A DNA stretch of 64,000 bases. It comes from Cerrena zonata (Eukaryota; Basidiomycota; Agaricomycetes; Polyporales; Cerrenaceae). The position numbers and the translations under genes were made by a program. How positions within the stretch are numbered: the stretch's first letter is position 1; each line of letters starts with the position of its first letter. The notes below the pieces were generated by a model, which worked only from the letters and a program-made list of their open reading frames with translations, did not search any database and was not told the origin of the DNA. Below, one piece after another: positions 60,281 to 64,000 of the stretch. The stretch spans positions 186,001 through 250,000 of the forward strand of contig JASBNA010000029.1 of the NCBI GenBank assembly GCA_038087015.1, read 5' to 3'.

Positions 60281-60943
60281 TTATAGCCCCACAATTGGTT
60301 CAAAATACTTCCAGACCCTAAGCTCCCCTTTCTTCGCATGGTTTGTCCAGCCTGCAAATCTTGCATTTGCTCTTATGACAATGGCATAGAGTTGGTCATT
60401 CTGGAGGTTATTCCACATTTCATCATCGGTGGTCACGACCGGACCTTCTAGTTCGCGTGGAGACATGGTTGCGACAACATTGTGGTGGCTTTTTCGCCAT
60501 AATGATGCCTGAGCAAGGTCGTCGCGAGTTGTATTCTGAAGAGGTGGAAATGGTATGATAGCCATGTCGAACCAGGTCCATGAGCCCTGGTCAAGATGGC
60601 TGGCCCATCCTTGATCATGGGATTCCGTCGCCAACTGTACTCCGGCGACGTGTACCATCTTCACCTTATCGAATGGATGAGATATGAACCATAATTTGGA
60701 GACCACATGGTGGTCACGAGCACTAACTTCTATGCCTTCAAAGTGTACATGAGTGAGCTCCCGATCGAGCACAACAAGGTCAGCCTGTTGGGAGATTATA
60801 CGTATGAGTTCGACCGGTAAAGGAGCACGCCGGCGAGGAAGTGATTGCCCATTAAGAAGAGCTCTCCAAAGCTCATGATAGAGTAGTAGGTGATCGAACG
60901 ACATACTATATAGATGTTGGTAGTGTGCTTGTAAGCGGAACAT
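60281..60943 (-). CDS. Conserved Agaricomycete protein of unknown function
   Basis: A single-exon frame of 220 codons. A downstream ATG at 60904 (MSFDHLLLYHELWRALLNG) may be the true start, because the conserved block begins there. Features: RRRAPLPVELIRIISQQADL, then SHDQGWASHLDQGSWTWFDM and a C-terminal RANARFAGWTNHAKKGELRV. I recall this pattern (ELWRALL, APLP-E-VRLI, SHDQGW) from many uncharacterised Agaricomycete proteins, where it is often multi-copy. No enzymatic motif or signal peptide. Confidence 0.7.
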   Translation of the reverse strand: MFRLQAHYQHLYSMSFDHLLLYHELWRALLNGQSLPRRRAPLPVELIRIISQQADLVVLDRELTHVHFEGIEVSARDHHVVSKLWFISHPFDKVKMVHVAGVQLATESHDQGWASHLDQGSWTWFDMAIIPFPPLQNTTRDDLAQASLWRKSHHNVVATMSPRELEGPVVTTDDEMWNNLQNDQLYAIVIRANARFAGWTNHAKKGELRVWKYFEPIVGL

Positions 60944-61771
60944 TTTCGATCACATACTCAGTTTCATACATCCCAACAGGTGTTTGGTCATCAATGGTCA
61001 GGGTATTGGAGAATATCATCTGACCCATCTCTTTCAAAATAATCCTACCCCAGCATGAAGAAAGTTCAGTAAGTTAAACAGTCCCGGACGTTAGAAACAA
61101 TTGCTGACCGCTGGTAGCTATAATTCAGGATATGAATATGCGCATCACACCAAATATTGATACGTCTACAAGAATGATATTATGCTGCATCATGAGTATG
61201 CTTCCATTCGGACGTGACAGATACACGCACAATACGCTGTGATGGACGTACAGGAAGAGACTCCTATGCCTGGGTGCAACATGTTAAGGGTGGCTCGGCA
61301 ATATCCGGATGATGAAACTAGGTTCAAAAACGGTGGTTCAAGTTCGAACAATACAGCTACAACTCAAACTTGTCGAGTAACTTCCACTACACTTTATGGC
61401 CATAGACTTGAGCTCAAATCCTTGTTTGTTCACAGTATAGTAATCACATGCTGGAACTAGGAAGCTAATGCCAGGCATTTTCTCTATATCACTCGAAGAA
61501 GTAACACATTGAATCCTCGTGTTCTTGTTACAACTTGCCCCATGCAATGCGCATACCCGTCAGGAATACCCTGCCATGTGCTGGCCTCGATTTTCCTAAT
61601 ACACGCCTATGCGGTACACGTGAGGTTATAATCTATGACCTCCTCGGTAGGAGGAGCATTCACTCTGAATTATCTTCATCGTCGCCCACATTCCACTCAA
61701 CGCAGGCTGAGCCTCGTCCTTATCCTTTGGCGTTTCTCGCTTCTTACATATCTCTGATTGCTACTAATATC
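60944..61771. other. Intergenic, 0.8 kb
   Basis: Lies between divergent genes. A plus frame at 61535 leads into the ATPase gene and could be an alternative upstream start. No other support for coding. Confidence 0.4.
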
Positions 61772-64000
61772 ATGACACGCACCAACAACACTCCGTCGAC
61801 TTCGAGGCTAGCTCAGAAGCCTCACCCTCCAAGCACCTTTCAGCGTGCACGCACGTACTCGCAGTCCCAATCTCGAAGGTCAAGCTTGCACGGTGCCTCT
61901 ACTACCTTGCAAGTCTCTTGGTTTCTCAAGAGTAGCTTACCTCGAAAGCGGGGTACACCATTGCCATACGAAGTTCAGAAACGAACATTTTTCGGTATGG
62001 GTGAGATTGTGGGCGTAATTGCAAACGTAGGTTGGATTTGATCTCAGAACATTTGATTATATGCTAATACATGACAGCCTTCCGAGACTCTTCGTTCGTT
62101 GAGGGACTCGAAGCGTATGCTTGACGAAACCCGAAGAGAGCTTGAGGAATCGCGAGAACGCGCTCAACTTAGTCCAACTCATACGTTTTCCCCTCTTCCC
62201 GGATTTTACGATAGGCCCGCAGAAATCAAGGCGATTCAGTGTACATTGAGGGGCGAACCAAGCTTCACTGTGCTTTTCGGTGCAAGTAGCGTTGGAAAGG
62301 TTTGCACATCATTTCTCGTTACGCACATTATACTCATCTGTGATCCAGACTGCTCTGCTGCGTCAAGTTCTAACCAGCTCGGAATACCATGTGTTGCATT
62401 TCGACCTTCGAATTGCCGGTTTTGCGGATCTCGCGAGCCTGTACTTCAGTTTAAGGTTAGCATTTGTGCCAGGATAGGAAGGCAACAATCTAATATTTCG
62501 ACTGCGTAGTCAGCAGATGGAGTCTTTTTTTATGGGCGTATCCAAAGATCCTGATATGCCTGGATATGAAGAATTCGAGAAGGAGGCCTGGGCTTTCAAA
62601 GTAAGTTTAATGCCTGTGTTTTAAGTGTATGCACTCGTGATGCTCATCAAAGCCTCTCAGCATGATCGTCTCGGTGTCGAGAGACGCGTTTCTGCTGCCA
62701 ATGGTGATGGACAAGGTGCTGCTATGTTGGGTGAGATCAAGACAAGCGATATTGCTCGCATCATGGAACTCTTCCAAGTTCGTGCGGTTTACCCATTCGC
62801 TTCTTCTGCCATATATTAATTGGGACCATTCTGTTCCTTAGAGTTCGCTGTTGAAGTATTGGACCTTCCAACCCTCGCTTGACGCGAAGCCGCAGTCACG
62901 AGAAGACGTTGATTCGACTTCTACCAAAAGTCAAACCCAACCTTCCAGTCGCATGTCTTCCCGCTTGTCGATGTTTCTGCGAAGGCACAAGAAGAATGAA
63001 GTGAAGGCTGACAAGGGAAAGCGCGCGCAGGTGAACGGGAATGGCGAAGCAATCGAGAAACCTCAAGAGAGGAAACCGCCTGTCAAAAAGATGCCAGTCT
63101 TCTTAATCGATGAGGCTCATAAGTTGTGAGTCTATAGACGGTGTTTCCCAATTCGCCAAAGTTAACTGGTTTGAATGCCCAGGCCTGCGCTGATCCGTTC
63201 AAGGGATACTATGAAATGCATCTTGGATGCTATGCTCGTCCTGACGAAACAGGACCGATTATGTCATGTTATTCATGCTACTAGTGACCCGTTCTACCAA
63301 ACCTGGCTTCGTCAACTAAACGTTATGCAACACTGTAAGGTATGTATATGAATTACTCCATCCCCGAATTCTTCTGACAATTGAGTCAAGATCCTCACTG
63401 TCGGGGACTATCCACGAGTCGACACACGGAAGTACTTCCGTGAACGGATTTTGCCCACTGTTCCTGAACGTCTCCGGTCCGGCCTCCAGTTCGAGAAGTT
63501 GTATGATGCTTTTGGTGGGAAGGTTGCCCATTGGCAAGATTTCGTAGCGGATTATGGTACGTACTATGCTCCACTCATCTCGTTATAATCAATATGAAGC
63601 ACAATGGTTATAGTTAACGCGAATGGACATCTCGAAAGTAAGTTAAGTTCAAAATCAATTTTAAGAGCCTCGTGCTCATGGCGTGCTTGTCTAGTCCATC
63701 AAAGTTCGCACTTCTTACAAGCACATGCCTTATTAAACTTGCACGTCATTCACTCCGCCCAAGCTGTTCCAGCCCAGACGATCTCTGAACAAGAAGCACG
63801 CTCGCCCCGACAGAGTCAACAAAACGGCGCCCAGCCCAATCTAAACAGAGTAAACTCAATGGGACCGGCACCTGTTACCTCTGGCTCAGGGTTCCGGATA
63901 TATTCCCCGCTCAACGGCGATCTTCACACCAACCCAATGGCATTCTCACCAACGGAACCGGAGTCATCCGATTCTGGTGCGGAATACAGCGCCACTCAGC
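61772..64000 (+). CDS. P-loop ATPase, AAA/STAND-like, partial at the right edge
   Basis: Predicted ATP-dependent switch protein. The chosen start is MTRTNNTPSTSRLAQKPHP, after which a Ser/Arg-rich N-terminus leads to a short hydrophobic stretch (FFGMGEIVGVIAN). The Walker A motif is FTVLFGASSVGKT, split by an intron. After a spacer comes LHFDLRIAGFADLASLYF. Walker B is MPVFLIDEAHKLPALIRS, preceded by a Lys-rich disordered insert (RRHKKNEVKADKGKRAQ) and followed by sensor-like IHATSDPFYQTWLRQL. The layout fits an ATPase_2/Orc-like P-loop protein; the exact family is unclear. The frame is open at 64000, so the C-terminus is missing. Another start at 61535 cannot be excluded. Confidence 0.78.

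Overview
The window is a stretch of a filamentous basidiomycete nuclear genome, most likely an Agaricomycete with wood-decay capacity. Genes lie on both strands and are densely split by 45-65 base introns with GTRNGT...YAG borders. The gene content fits: a CBM1-linked glucuronoyl esterase, a WSC-domain copper radical oxidase, a secreted sedolisin, a P450 and five copies of an Agaricomycete-type DUF6534 membrane protein. There are no bacterial operons, and I saw no tRNA, rRNA or CRISPR array. Gene spans below include introns; I placed exon joins by eye from splice signals and reading frame.

Layout. 0-5.9 kb: glucuronoyl methylesterase (+) and FAD synthase (+), separated by 2.8 kb without a recognisable gene. 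6.4-11.2 kb: a GDP-fucose-transporter-like protein (-) divergent from MRE11 (+). 11.2-14.0 kb: gene-poor, with a (GAAAAA)n microsatellite, a perfect 22-bp palindrome, a possible spliced microprotein and possible transposon debris. 14.0-21.7 kb: Age2/SMAP-like ArfGAP (-) divergent from a KPWE-motif Pex39-like peroxin (+), then a P450 (-) and a DUF6534 protein (-). 23-29.1 kb: a cyclin-like protein (+), a small coiled-coil candidate (-) and an amidase (+). 29.7-49.2 kb: a degenerate tandem array. 49.7-64 kb: GDP-mannose 4,6-dehydratase (-), WSC copper radical oxidase (+), sedolisin (-), an Agaricomycete-specific protein (-) and a P-loop ATPase (+) that runs off the right edge.

The most striking region is 29.7-49.2 kb. 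A three-gene unit (biotin-protein ligase +, DUF6534 +, promethin-like hairpin protein -) has been duplicated to four partial copies. Only the leftmost ligase and the rightmost promethin-like gene are intact. The three inner ligase copies are decayed. Three DUF6534 copies remain open through about 17 exons each, including conserved 10-nt and 18-nt microexons. The array also carries a TIR element with an apparent 9-bp target duplication, a 5'-truncated LINE fragment, two further insertions and one unrelated small gene.

Functional links. GDP-mannose dehydratase and the GDP-fucose-type transporter suggest a fucosylation capacity. The esterase, copper radical oxidase and sedolisin are secreted degradative enzymes. 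The other genes are housekeeping: DNA repair, flavin and biotin cofactors, vesicle traffic, peroxisome import and the cell cycle.
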